NCBI GenBank assembly: GCA_031282945.1
Contig: JAITCX010000205.1
Coordinates: 1 to 6,104 of the forward strand
Length of the DNA: 6,104 nucleotides
From: Elusimicrobiota bacterium
Lineage (GTDB): Bacteria > Elusimicrobiota > Endomicrobiia > Endomicrobiales > Endomicrobiaceae
Direction of reading: 5' to 3'
A program made the translations under genes and the position numbers. Below are positions 1 to 6,069 of the stretch, piece after piece. Position 1 is the first letter of the stretch, and the number at the start of each line of letters is the position of its first letter. The notes under the pieces were generated by a model. That model was not told the origin of the DNA. It was given only the letters and a program-made list of their open reading frames with translations, and ran no database searches.

Positions 1-518
1 TCTAAAATCGGCAAGTCGTATTCGTCTACCAAAATAACAATTTGCCTGCCGTTTAATTCATAGAGTTTTTTTATTAGCTCAAAAAATATTTTTGGCAAAC
101 TAGAGCTATTTAAAGTTATCGCATTTGCCGCGGCAATATCATTTAATGTTTGCGCCAAACCATCCCTTAACTCTTGCGGCGTTGACATTGCCTCTAAAGT
201 AAAGTCGAGCCTAATGACATTATAAGTTTCGCTCCAATCCCATTTATCATAAATATAAAGACCTTTAAATAATTGCTTTTCTCCTCTAAAAAGAGAGTCT
301 AATGTTGAAATTAAAAGAGATTTTCCAAATCTGCGCGGTCTGGATAAAAAATAAACGCGCCGCAAACTCAACATCTTTAATATGCTTTTTGTTTTGTCTA
401 TATAGATACATCCCTCATTGCGCAATTGCGAAAACTCTTGAATTGCAAGGGGAATTAGCGCCGCAGATTTATCAAATATTTTTTGAGCTTTCTTTTTTGT
501 TTCAAGTTGTTTTTTCAT
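1..518 (-). CDS. AAA-ATPase-like protein, 5' part (cut by window edge)
   Basis: The reverse strand is open from an ATG at 518-516 to position 1, giving 172 codons with no stop; the 3' part lies outside the window. The translation carries the marks of the Pfam AAA-ATPase_like family: IYIDKT (about residues 38-43), the phosphate-binding loop SRPRRFGKS (59-67), KWDW (92-95) and a Walker B-like VILVDEYD (161-168). The P-loop has Ser where the classic motif has Gly, which is usual for this family. In known members a C-terminal PD-(D/E)XK nuclease-like domain follows, but it cannot be seen here. The cellular role of the family is poorly understood; members are often multicopy accessory genes in gut and oral anaerobes. 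About 20 Lys-rich residues precede the conserved start of the domain (IPLAIQEF, about 22-29). GAGGGA five bases before the ATG supports this start. It is transcribed away from the sugar operon and is probably unrelated to it. Confidence 0.85.
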   Translation of the reverse strand, partial: MKKQLETKKKAQKIFDKSAALIPLAIQEFSQLRNEGCIYIDKTKSILKMLSLRRVYFLSRPRRFGKSLLISTLDSLFRGEKQLFKGLYIYDKWDWSETYNVIRLDFTLEAMSTPQELRDGLAQTLNDIAAANAITLNSSSLPKIFFELIKKLYELNGRQIVILVDEYDLPIL

Positions 519-523
519 GATAG

Positions 524-529
524 TCCCTC
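524..529 (-). promoter_or_regulatory. Ribosome binding site of the AAA-ATPase-like gene
   Basis: Read on the minus strand this is GAGGGA, five bases upstream of the ATG at 518-516. It supports that ATG and therefore the Lys-rich N-terminal extension of the protein. Confidence 0.6.
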
Positions 530-549
530 TATAAAAATTTATCTGGATT

Positions 550-579
550 AATTTATTTTAACATTTTTCTAAAAAGCAA
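550..579 (-). promoter_or_regulatory. Candidate promoter of the AAA-ATPase-like gene
   Basis: Two weak readings exist on the minus strand. One is an extended -10 element, TG-T-TAAAAT, at 563-555, with no good -35. The other is TTGCTT (579-574) with an 18-bp spacer to TAAATT (555-550). The region is very AT-rich, so chance matches are likely. Position relative to the gene is reasonable (the start would fall roughly 25-30 bases before the ATG). Confidence 0.25.
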
Positions 580-669
580 AATTCTTAAGCATATTTCATC
601 CCCCATTTCCAAACTGCAACATAAATTCATTTGGCGTTTAATCAAAAGTTTCCGCATTTCATTTCTCAT

Positions 670-698
670 TTGCTTTTAAATTTAATATATAATGTAAT
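670..698 (+). promoter_or_regulatory. Candidate promoter of the sugar ABC operon
   Basis: TTGCTT (670-675) is followed after 17 bp by TGTAAT (693-698). A perfect TATAAT also lies at 688-693 but without a recognisable -35 at the right distance. Another AT-rich -10 candidate, TATAAA at 730-735, would start transcription inside the palindrome at 736-755. The exact promoter cannot be decided from sequence. All the options place the palindrome at or just downstream of the transcription start, a position suited to repression. Confidence 0.3.
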
Positions 699-735
699 TA
701 AACTAGAAAAAGAAAAAAATAAAAATTCATATAAA

Positions 736-755
736 ATATGCAAACCATTGCATAT
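736..755. promoter_or_regulatory. Perfect palindrome, probable LacI/GalR/CcpA-type operator
   Basis: ATATGCAA (736-743) and TTGCATAT (748-755) are exact reverse complements around the spacer ACCA. The 14-bp core at 739-752, TGCAAACCATTGCA, fits the LacI-family consensus TGNAANCGNTTNCA at every fixed position except the central G, which is C here. It also fits the Gram-positive cre consensus with the same single mismatch. It lies 47 bp before the start codon of the sugar-binding protein. A sugar-responsive LacI-type repressor or CcpA is the inferred ligand; no such regulator gene is in the window. Confidence 0.6.
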
Positions 756-760
756 ACAAA

Positions 761-780
761 GGCAAAGTTTTTATTTTGCC
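761..780 (+). repeat. Small inverted repeat in the operon leader
   Basis: GGCAAA (761-766) and TTTGCC (775-780) are reverse complements with an 8-base loop, and a G-T pair can extend the stem by one. It begins 5 bp after the operator-like palindrome and ends 9 bases before the AGGAG ribosome site. It could be a weak RNA hairpin near the ribosome site, a second protein-binding site, or chance in AT-rich DNA. Confidence 0.35.
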
Positions 781-789
781 AATAAAAAA

Positions 790-794
790 AGGAG
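790..794 (+). promoter_or_regulatory. Ribosome binding site deciding the start of the sugar-binding protein
   Basis: AGGAG lies eight bases before the ATG at 803. It lies downstream of the in-frame TTG at 776, so it cannot serve that codon, and this fixes the start at 803. Confidence 0.85.
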
Positions 795-802
795 ATAAGA
801 AA

Positions 803-2146
803 ATGAAGAAAATTCTACTTGCCTTAATCCCGCTTCTAGTTTTTGGTTTGATAGCCTGTTCTAAAAGTTCTAAAAACCAAAAGACAGTTTATCTGTTAAA
901 CTTTAAACCAGAAGTCGCCGATGTTTACAACAAAATCGCCAAAGCCTATGAGGCTGAAACAGGCGTAAGATTAAGAGTAGCAACGGCCGCCTCCGGCACC
1001 TATGAGCAAACTTTTAAAGCTGAGGCCGCAAAATCAAACCCTCCAACTATTTTCCAAATCAATGGACCCCGCGGCTGGGCAAATGCAAAAGATTATACCG
1101 CCGATCTCAAAAACACCGAACTCTATAGCCATTTATCCGACAAGAGTCTTGCAATTTCTGTCAACGGAAATGTCTACGGCATCCCCTATACAATTGAAGG
1201 GTACGGCATAATTTATAATGATGCCATAGTTCAAAAGTATTTCGCGCTCCCAAACAGAGCTACCAGATTTAACTCAATGGACGATGTAAACAGTTTTGCA
1301 GAACTTAAAGCTCTCGTTGAGGATATGCAGAGACATAAAAATGATCTCGGCATTAAAGGCGTTTTCGCCGCAACATCGCTTCAACCCGGCGAGGATTGGA
1401 GATGGCAGACCCATTTGGCCAATGTCCCAATGTTTTATGAGTTTAGAGATAATAATGTTGATCTCTCACAACCAGTAGACAAAGTTACATTTAAGTATTC
1501 CCAAAACTTTAAACAGATTTTTGATCTATACCTCAACAATTCCACAACCGATCCTAAACTGCTTGGGTCAAAACAAGTCAGCGATTCAATGGCGGAGTTT
1601 GCGTTGGGCGAGGCCGCAATGGTTCAAAACGGCAACTGGGCATGGAGCCAAATAAACGGCATCTCAGGAAATGTTGTGAAGGCTGAGGATATAAAATTTT
1701 TACCGATTTATATCGGCGTAAATGGCGAAAATAAACAGGGGCTGTGCATCGGCACTGAAAATTATTTTTCAATTAATTCTCAAGTTTCGCCCGAAGATCA
1801 ACAATTGGCGGCAGACTTTTTGTTGTGGCTTTTTTCAAGCCCAACCGGCAAAAAATTTGTAACCAATGATCTTGGTTTTATCACGCCGTTTGATACTTTT
1901 TCAGACGATGAAAAGCCAACCGATCCCCTTGCTAGAGAAGTGATCGCTTGGATGGCAAAACCAAATATCTATAGCGTATCATGGGTGTTTGTTGTGTTCC
2001 CAAGCCAAGTATTTAAAAATGATTTCGGCGCCGCATTATTGTCTTATGCGCAAGGCCAAAAAACTTGGGATCAAGTTAAAAGCGTTTTTGTAACCGAATG
2101 GGCGGTGGAAGCGGCCCATGCTGATCAAGCTACAGCCGCAAAATAA
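803..2146 (+). CDS. Carbohydrate ABC transporter substrate-binding lipoprotein
   Basis: This 447-residue protein captures a sugar or oligosaccharide outside the membrane and delivers it to the two permeases encoded next. It starts with a lipoprotein signal peptide: MKK, a hydrophobic core (4-17) and the lipobox LIAC, with Cys19 as the expected lipid anchor. The mature part reads as an SBP_bac_1 (CUT1 family) protein: a first strand VYLLNFKPE (29-37), a hinge-type VYGIPYTIEGYGIIYND (124-140) and GEAAMVQNGNWAW (269-281). Trp91, Trp200, Trp201, Trp279 and Trp281 are candidates for stacking on sugar rings. Length is normal for the family. The operon continues 18 bp downstream. The sugar is not known: the sequence resembles binding proteins of clostridial alpha-glucoside or raffinose-type operons as I remember them, but no enzyme gene here confirms that. 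The upstream palindrome suggests sugar-dependent repression. Confidence 0.93.
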   Translation: MKKILLALIPLLVFGLIACSKSSKNQKTVYLLNFKPEVADVYNKIAKAYEAETGVRLRVATAASGTYEQTFKAEAAKSNPPTIFQINGPRGWANAKDYTADLKNTELYSHLSDKSLAISVNGNVYGIPYTIEGYGIIYNDAIVQKYFALPNRATRFNSMDDVNSFAELKALVEDMQRHKNDLGIKGVFAATSLQPGEDWRWQTHLANVPMFYEFRDNNVDLSQPVDKVTFKYSQNFKQIFDLYLNNSTTDPKLLGSKQVSDSMAEFALGEAAMVQNGNWAWSQINGISGNVVKAEDIKFLPIYIGVNGENKQGLCIGTENYFSINSQVSPEDQQLAADFLLWLFSSPTGKKFVTNDLGFITPFDTFSDDEKPTDPLAREVIAWMAKPNIYSVSWVFVVFPSQVFKNDFGAALLSYAQGQKTWDQVKSVFVTEWAVEAAHADQATAAK

Positions 2147-2164
2147 AAACTATAAGGAATAGAT

Positions 2165-3013
2165 ATGCAAAAATTTCTAAGCAGATATTATTTTGTTTTT
2201 ACCGCTATTACTATCGCGGCTTTTTGCATAGCTTTTGTAATCCCATTTTTAGCTGGCATTTATTTATCGTTTACCAATTTTACCACCGTGACAAATGCCA
2301 GCTGGGTGGGGCTTGAAAATTATGTGAAAGCGTTTACAACAAATGCAGATTTTTTAAACGCCTTATGGTTTACCGTAAAATTTGCAGTCGTCTCAATCAT
2401 CTCAATAAACATTATTTCTTTTGCCTTAGCCCTCTTGCTGACAAATAATTATAGAGGAACAAATGCCTTTAGGACAGTATTTTTCATGCCAAATCTCATC
2501 GGCGGAATTGTTTTGGGATATATCTGGCAGCTGATAATAAACGGCATTTTGCTCCACGTTGCAGGAGTGGATTTAACCTATAGCGCAAAATACGGGTTTT
2601 GGGGTTTGGTGGTTTTGACAAACTGGCAAATGGTGGGATATATGATGATAATTTATATCGCAGGCATACAAAATATCTCGCCTGATTTGATTGAAGCGGC
2701 GGAAATAGACGGCGCCAGCCCGCGCCAAATTTTGTTTAATATAAAAATTCCGCAGGTGATGCCTTCCGTCACAATTTGCGTATTCCTCACCCTCGCAAAT
2801 TCGTTTAAACTCTTTGATCAAAATCTAGCTTTAACAAACGGCGCCCCAAATAGAGAAACCGCAATGCTTGCCTTGGATATCTATAATACATTTTATGGAC
2901 GTATGGGATATGAAGGAGTCGGGCAGGCAAAAGCTGTTATATTTTTTATTTTGGTCGCGGCTATAGCATTTATACAACTTGCCATTACACGCAAAAAGGA
3001 GATTGAAAATTAA
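2165..3013 (+). CDS. Sugar ABC transporter permease, MalF type
   Basis: This 282-residue integral membrane protein forms one half of the translocation channel. Hydrophobic stretches at about 11-36, 67-93, 104-127, 145-168, 202-222 and 256-275 give the six membrane segments usual for short MalF/MsmF/UgpA-type permeases; the long extra N-terminal region of E. coli MalF is absent. The cytoplasmic coupling loop with the EAA motif is clear: EAAEIDG (177-183) followed by IKIP (193-196), which docks on the ATPase. The MPNLIGGIVLGYIWQ stretch (108-122) is typical of this permease class in Firmicutes. AAGGA lies six bases before the ATG, and the gene begins 18 bp after the binding-protein stop, so the two are cotranscribed. 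The next permease starts directly after this stop codon. Function as a sugar permease is secure; the sugar is not. Confidence 0.93.
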   Translation: MQKFLSRYYFVFTAITIAAFCIAFVIPFLAGIYLSFTNFTTVTNASWVGLENYVKAFTTNADFLNALWFTVKFAVVSIISINIISFALALLLTNNYRGTNAFRTVFFMPNLIGGIVLGYIWQLIINGILLHVAGVDLTYSAKYGFWGLVVLTNWQMVGYMMIIYIAGIQNISPDLIEAAEIDGASPRQILFNIKIPQVMPSVTICVFLTLANSFKLFDQNLALTNGAPNRETAMLALDIYNTFYGRMGYEGVGQAKAVIFFILVAAIAFIQLAITRKKEIEN

Positions 3014-3844
3014 ATGAACGAAAAGAAAAAAGATCTTGCATTTTTTGTGGGCATGGCATTGCTTAGTATAATTTGCCTTGCCCCAATCGCCATAGTGTTA
3101 ATAAACTCTTTTAAAGGCCAGTTTTTTATATCCAGCTCGCCATTTAGCCTGCCCGATGCAAAAACTTTTGCGGGTCTGTCTAACTATCTAGGCGGCGTTG
3201 GAAAAATAGGATTTTGGAAGGCGTTTGGATATTCCTGTTTTATAACGGTCTTTAGCGTTTGCGCCATAGTTTTGCTCACCTCCATGACGGCTTGGATGAT
3301 AACAAGAGTTAAAAGCAAACTCAGCAAAGGTCTGTATTACGCTTTTGTTTTTAGCATGATAGTTCCATTTCAAATGGTCATGTTTACAATGTCTAAAATT
3401 GCAAATATGCTGAACATCGACAATCCCATAGGCATTATCCTTATATATGTAGGATTTGGAAGCGGGTTGAGCATATTTTTATTTAGCGGTTTTATAAAAA
3501 GTATTCCTGTAGATATTGAGGAAGCGGCAATGATAGACGGCTGCTCGCCTATAAGAATATTTTTTAGCGTGATTTTTCCGATACTAAAACCAATAAGCAT
3601 CACCGTTGCAATTTTAAACACAATGTGGATTTGGAATGATTATCTTTTACCTAATCTTGTTATTGGAAGCAATTACCGCACCATCCCCATAGCTATACAA
3701 TATCTGCAAGGGGGATACGGATCCCGCGATATGGGAGCATTGATGGCTATGTTGATTTTGGCAATTATACCTGTAATAATTTTATATTTGGTATGTCAAA
3801 AATATATTATTAAAGGCGTAATGTCCGGCGCGGTAAAAGGTTAA
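3014..3844 (+). CDS. Sugar ABC transporter permease, MalG type
   Basis: This 276-residue membrane protein is the second channel half, partner of the MalF-type permease. Hydrophobic segments lie at about 9-32, 73-96, 107-128, 138-161, 187-207 and 242-262. The EAA loop is present as EAAMIDG (170-176) followed by VIFPILKP (186-193). MalG-type marks include the MIVPFQMVMF stretch (115-124) and MWIWNDYLLP (204-213). The ATG follows the previous stop codon with no gap. The ribosome site AAAGGAG (2995-3001) lies inside the end of the upstream gene at a rather long 12-base distance, so translational coupling through re-initiation is likely. The ATPase gene follows after 14 bp. Confidence 0.93.
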   Translation: MNEKKKDLAFFVGMALLSIICLAPIAIVLINSFKGQFFISSSPFSLPDAKTFAGLSNYLGGVGKIGFWKAFGYSCFITVFSVCAIVLLTSMTAWMITRVKSKLSKGLYYAFVFSMIVPFQMVMFTMSKIANMLNIDNPIGIILIYVGFGSGLSIFLFSGFIKSIPVDIEEAAMIDGCSPIRIFFSVIFPILKPISITVAILNTMWIWNDYLLPNLVIGSNYRTIPIAIQYLQGGYGSRDMGALMAMLILAIIPVIILYLVCQKYIIKGVMSGAVKG

Positions 3845-3847
3845 ACT

Positions 3848-3853
3848 AGGGGG
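3848..3853 (+). promoter_or_regulatory. G-rich ribosome binding site of the ATPase gene
   Basis: AGGGGG lies five bases before the ATG at 3859. It is an off-consensus Shine-Dalgarno run compared with the AAGGA/AGGAG sites of the other genes and may pair less well, but no other start nearby keeps the conserved N-terminus. Confidence 0.55.
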
Positions 3854-3858
3854 CCAAA

Positions 3859-4956
3859 ATGGCGCAAATTATTTTTGAAAATGTTACAAAAATTTATCCC
3901 AATAATGTGAAAGTTATTGAAAATTTAAATTTGCATTTTGAGGATAAAGAATTTATTGTTTTGCTTGGACCTTCAGGCTGCGGGAAATCTACAATTTTGA
4001 GAATGATAGCTGGACTTGAAAGCATAACCAGCGGCAAACTTTTTATCGGCCAAAAGATTGTAAATGATGTCGCGCCTAAAGACAGAGATATCGCAATGGT
4101 GTTTCAAAGTTATGCGCTCTATCCGCATATGAGCGTTTATAAAAATATGGCGTTTAGTTTGATGATTAAAAAAATGCCTAAAGAGGAAATAGACAAAAAG
4201 GTAAAAAATGTCGCAAAAATTTTGGAACTCACCCCATTTTTAGACAGAAAACCCAATGCCCTCTCCGGCGGCCAACGCCAAAGAGTCGCTTTGGGACGCG
4301 CAATGGTGAGAAATCCGTCGGTCTTTCTTTTAGACGAACCGCTTTCAAATTTGGATGCAAAGTTGAGAACCTCAATGCGCAAACAAATTTCGCTCCTGCA
4401 TAAACAACTCCAGACAACTTTTGTCTATGTTACGCATGATCAGACGGAAGCTATGACAATGGCGGATAGAATTGTGGTTATAAAACAAGGTCAAATTCAA
4501 CAATTTGATAAGCCCCAAGTTTTATACGATAAGCCCGCCAATATTTTTGTGGCTGGATTTGTCGGCTCGCCTGCAATGAATTTTATAGAGGGAGAGCTGG
4601 TATGCAAAGACGGAAAGTTTTGGTGCGTAAATGAAAATTTAACTATAGACTTAACTAAAATTAAATGCGCCGATAAACTGCCGAATTTGAAAGATAAGAA
4701 AATTATTTTTGGGATACGTCCCGAGGATATTTCGTTAAGCGCCGCGGATCAAAAAGATGGCGAAACTTTTAAAGCTTCCGTTTTGATTGCCGAGCGCACC
4801 GGCGCCGAAGTGTATTTGCATTTAGTTGTTTCTAATTGCGAGATAAACTCAAGAGTGGGGTCTAATGCAGATGTAAAATTTGGAGATAAGATATATGTGA
4901 AATTTGATATCTCTAAAGCCCATTTATTTGATAGCGCAACAGGCAAAGCTATTTAA
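3859..4956 (+). CDS. Sugar ABC transporter ATP-binding protein, MalK/MsmX type
   Basis: This 365-residue cytoplasmic ATPase powers sugar import by binding the EAA loops of the two permeases as a dimer. All nucleotide-binding elements are intact and in order: A-loop Tyr13, Walker A GPSGCGKST (37-45), Q-loop Gln83 in FQSYALYPHM, signature LSGGQ (135-139), Walker B VFLLDE (155-160), D-loop SNLDA (163-167) and switch His193 in VTHD. From about residue 235 (GFVGSPAMNF) the protein continues into the OB-fold regulatory domain typical of MalK/MsmX/UgpC, including GIRPEDI. Length matches MsmX. Many Firmicutes share one MsmX among several importers and keep it elsewhere; here the ATPase sits last in the importer operon, so it may serve this system mainly. 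It is followed by a hairpin terminator 34 bp downstream. Confidence 0.95.
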   Translation: MAQIIFENVTKIYPNNVKVIENLNLHFEDKEFIVLLGPSGCGKSTILRMIAGLESITSGKLFIGQKIVNDVAPKDRDIAMVFQSYALYPHMSVYKNMAFSLMIKKMPKEEIDKKVKNVAKILELTPFLDRKPNALSGGQRQRVALGRAMVRNPSVFLLDEPLSNLDAKLRTSMRKQISLLHKQLQTTFVYVTHDQTEAMTMADRIVVIKQGQIQQFDKPQVLYDKPANIFVAGFVGSPAMNFIEGELVCKDGKFWCVNENLTIDLTKIKCADKLPNLKDKKIIFGIRPEDISLSAADQKDGETFKASVLIAERTGAEVYLHLVVSNCEINSRVGSNADVKFGDKIYVKFDISKAHLFDSATGKAI

Positions 4957-4990
4957 TTTAAAACGTTATATATTTATATTTAACAAAAAC

Positions 4991-5022
4991 AAAAGCCCCG
5001 CAAAATATCTTGCGGGGCTTTT
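4991..5022. terminator. Bidirectional intrinsic terminator between convergent operons
   Basis: The arms AAAAGCCCCGCAA (4991-5003) and TTGCGGGGCTTTT (5010-5022) pair perfectly over 13 bp around the loop AATATC. It lies 34 bp after the ATPase stop and 28 bp after the rubrerythrin stop, so it can end both transcripts. On the minus strand the stem is followed by TTTTGTTTTTG (5001-side run at 4994-4984), a good U-tract. On the plus strand only four Ts follow before GAC, so termination may be better for the rubrerythrin operon. Confidence 0.93.
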
Positions 5023-5050
5023 GACATAAATGCATAAAAATAAATTTTTC

Positions 5051-5605
5051 TTATTCTTGAACTTTTATAAATGCTTTTGAACCCGACCATGCAATGTCCT
5101 GCAGACCGCATACGCAGCAAACCGTTGGAGCTTCTTTTGCTTTAACGGTATAACCGCAGCTTCTGCATTTCCAAGTTGGAAGTTCGCTAGATTTAGTTTC
5201 TTTTGCCGATCCTGATTTTACGCATTCAAGCAATTTTTTAAATTTGGCTTCATGCTCTTTTTCAATTTCGCCCACTGATTCTAAAAGTTTTGCAATTTCA
5301 TTAAAACCTTCAGCTTTTGCAACTTTTGCAAATTCAGGATACATTGTGGAGTTTTCATAAGCTTCCCCTTCAATTGCGGCTGCCAAATTTCCAGCTGTAT
5401 CCTTTAATCCGCCCAAGAGTTTAAACCAAATTTTTGCATGCTCTCTCTCGTTTTTAGCGGCCTCTTTAAAAAATGCGGCGGCGCTTTCAAACCCTTCCTC
5501 TTTAGCTTTAGCTGCGAAATAAGTGTATTTATTTCTAGCTTGAGACTCCCCTGCAAATGCCGCTTTTAAATTCGCTTCTGTTTTGCTTCCTTTCAAATCT
5601 GCCAT
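5051..5605 (-). CDS. rbr: Rubrerythrin
   Basis: This 184-residue cytoplasmic non-haem iron protein reduces hydrogen peroxide to water in anaerobes, taking electrons from NADH through rubredoxin-type partners. The N-terminal ferritin-like four-helix domain (about 1-135) carries the expected diiron ligands: Glu20, Glu53 with His56 (ExxH), Glu81, Glu84, and Glu115 with His118 (second ExxH). The C-terminal rubredoxin-like domain has Cys147-x-x-Cys150 and Cys163-x-x-Cys166 for a single iron. The domain order is that of classical rubrerythrin, not the reversed form, and the length is close to the usual 190. The second cysteine pair reads CCVC where CPxC is more common, adding a fifth cysteine, Cys164. 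The ATG at 5605 is chosen because AAAGGAG lies five bases upstream; a longer in-frame reading would run into the end of the regulator gene. It is cotranscribed with the PerR-like gene 19 bp upstream. Confidence 0.96.
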   Translation of the reverse strand: MADLKGSKTEANLKAAFAGESQARNKYTYFAAKAKEEGFESAAAFFKEAAKNEREHAKIWFKLLGGLKDTAGNLAAAIEGEAYENSTMYPEFAKVAKAEGFNEIAKLLESVGEIEKEHEAKFKKLLECVKSGSAKETKSSELPTWKCRSCGYTVKAKEAPTVCCVCGLQDIAWSGSKAFIKVQE

Positions 5606-5610
5606 GATCT

Positions 5611-5617
5611 CTCCTTT
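5611..5617 (-). promoter_or_regulatory. Ribosome binding site deciding the rubrerythrin start
   Basis: AAAGGAG on the minus strand, five bases before the ATG at 5605-5603. It lies in the 19-bp gap after the regulator's stop codon and argues against the 25-residue longer in-frame reading that would overlap the regulator gene. Confidence 0.85.
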
Positions 5618-5624
5618 AAAATAG

Positions 5625-6029
5625 TCACTTCGCTTTTTTTGCCTTTGCCAAACATTTATCGCACAATCCCAAATAAACAACGCTGCATTCGTCTACTTCA
5701 AAATTCGGCATCTCCTCCATCTTGGGAGGCTGCAAATGTTTAGTTTTAGGCACGTCAAAAATCCTCATACAATTTTTACATTGAAAATGCCAATGTTCAT
5801 CGGTGCGCAAATCATATCTGAGCGCCCCGTACGGAACATGCAAACATAAAAGCTTTTTCTGTTTTACCAATTCACCTAAAATTCTAAAAACAGTTGAACG
5901 GCTTATTTGGCTAAAATCTTTATGAATGCTTTCAAAAATATCCTCAGCTCTCAAATGCCCTTTGAGCGAATGCAAAGCATTAAAAACTATGGATTTTTGA
6001 AGCGTCTGGCGTGAATTTGCTTTGTCCAT
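5625..6029 (-). CDS. PerR-like Fur-family transcriptional regulator
   Basis: This 134-residue metal-dependent DNA-binding repressor probably senses peroxide. A winged-helix domain (about 8-72) contains the recognition helix region SRSTVFRILGEL (43-54). The structural zinc site is complete: Cys84-x-x-Cys87 and Cys123-x-x-Cys126. Residues aligning with the regulatory metal site of B. subtilis PerR are present: His25 (its His37), Asp73 (Asp85), His79 (His91), His81 (His93) and Asp92 (Asp104). Asp rather than Glu at the last position is the feature that in PerR goes with peroxide sensing, so PerR is favoured over Fur or Zur. The N-terminus is about 12 residues shorter than B. subtilis PerR. The ATG at 6029 has AGGAG six bases upstream. 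It is first in an operon with rubrerythrin, and a Fur-like palindrome covers its promoter, suggesting it controls both genes. Assignment to PerR rests on residue alignment by eye. Confidence 0.88.
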   Translation of the reverse strand: MDKANSRQTLQKSIVFNALHSLKGHLRAEDIFESIHKDFSQISRSTVFRILGELVKQKKLLCLHVPYGALRYDLRTDEHWHFQCKNCMRIFDVPKTKHLQPPKMEEMPNFEVDECSVVYLGLCDKCLAKAKKAK

Positions 6030-6035
6030 AATAAA

Positions 6036-6040
6036 CTCCT
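6036..6040 (-). promoter_or_regulatory. Ribosome binding site of the PerR-like gene
   Basis: AGGAG on the minus strand, six bases before the ATG at 6029-6027, supporting that start. With the promoter upstream the predicted untranslated leader is only about 20 bases. Confidence 0.8.
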
Positions 6041-6046
6041 AAGTTA

Positions 6047-6069
6047 TTATTGGGATTATATCTCAATAA
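6047..6069. promoter_or_regulatory. Imperfect palindrome, probable PerR/Fur box
   Basis: TTATTG (6047-6052) and CAATAA (6064-6069) are exact inverted repeats, and three further inner pairs match, giving 9 of 11 paired positions around a centre at 6058. Size and AT-rich character fit Fur-family operators such as the PerR box, though it is not the exact B. subtilis PerR consensus TTATAATNATTATAA. It overlaps the -10 box and probable start site of the perR-rbr promoter, so binding would block transcription. Confidence 0.65.

Noticed and set aside
302..520. Plus-strand open frame of 72 codons
   Set aside because: It is antisense to the AAA-ATPase-like gene, whose family motifs are clear on the minus strand; it has no ribosome site or recognisable domain.
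776..802. In-frame TTG giving a nine-residue longer sugar-binding protein
   Set aside because: The AGGAG ribosome site lies downstream of this TTG, and the ATG at 803 begins a textbook lipoprotein signal peptide.
519..802. Possible small gene, small RNA or riboswitch in the divergent intergenic region
   Set aside because: Apart from promoter-like AT-rich boxes and the two inverted repeats, no open frame with a ribosome site, no terminator and no known riboswitch core was seen.
4137..4417. Overlapping minus-strand open frames inside the ATPase gene
   Set aside because: They are opposite the conserved Walker B and signature region of a well-supported gene, and their translations resemble nothing.
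5606..5680. Upstream extension of rubrerythrin by 25 residues
   Set aside because: It would overlap the end of the PerR-like gene and lacks conserved residues; the AAAGGAG before 5605 fixes the shorter start.
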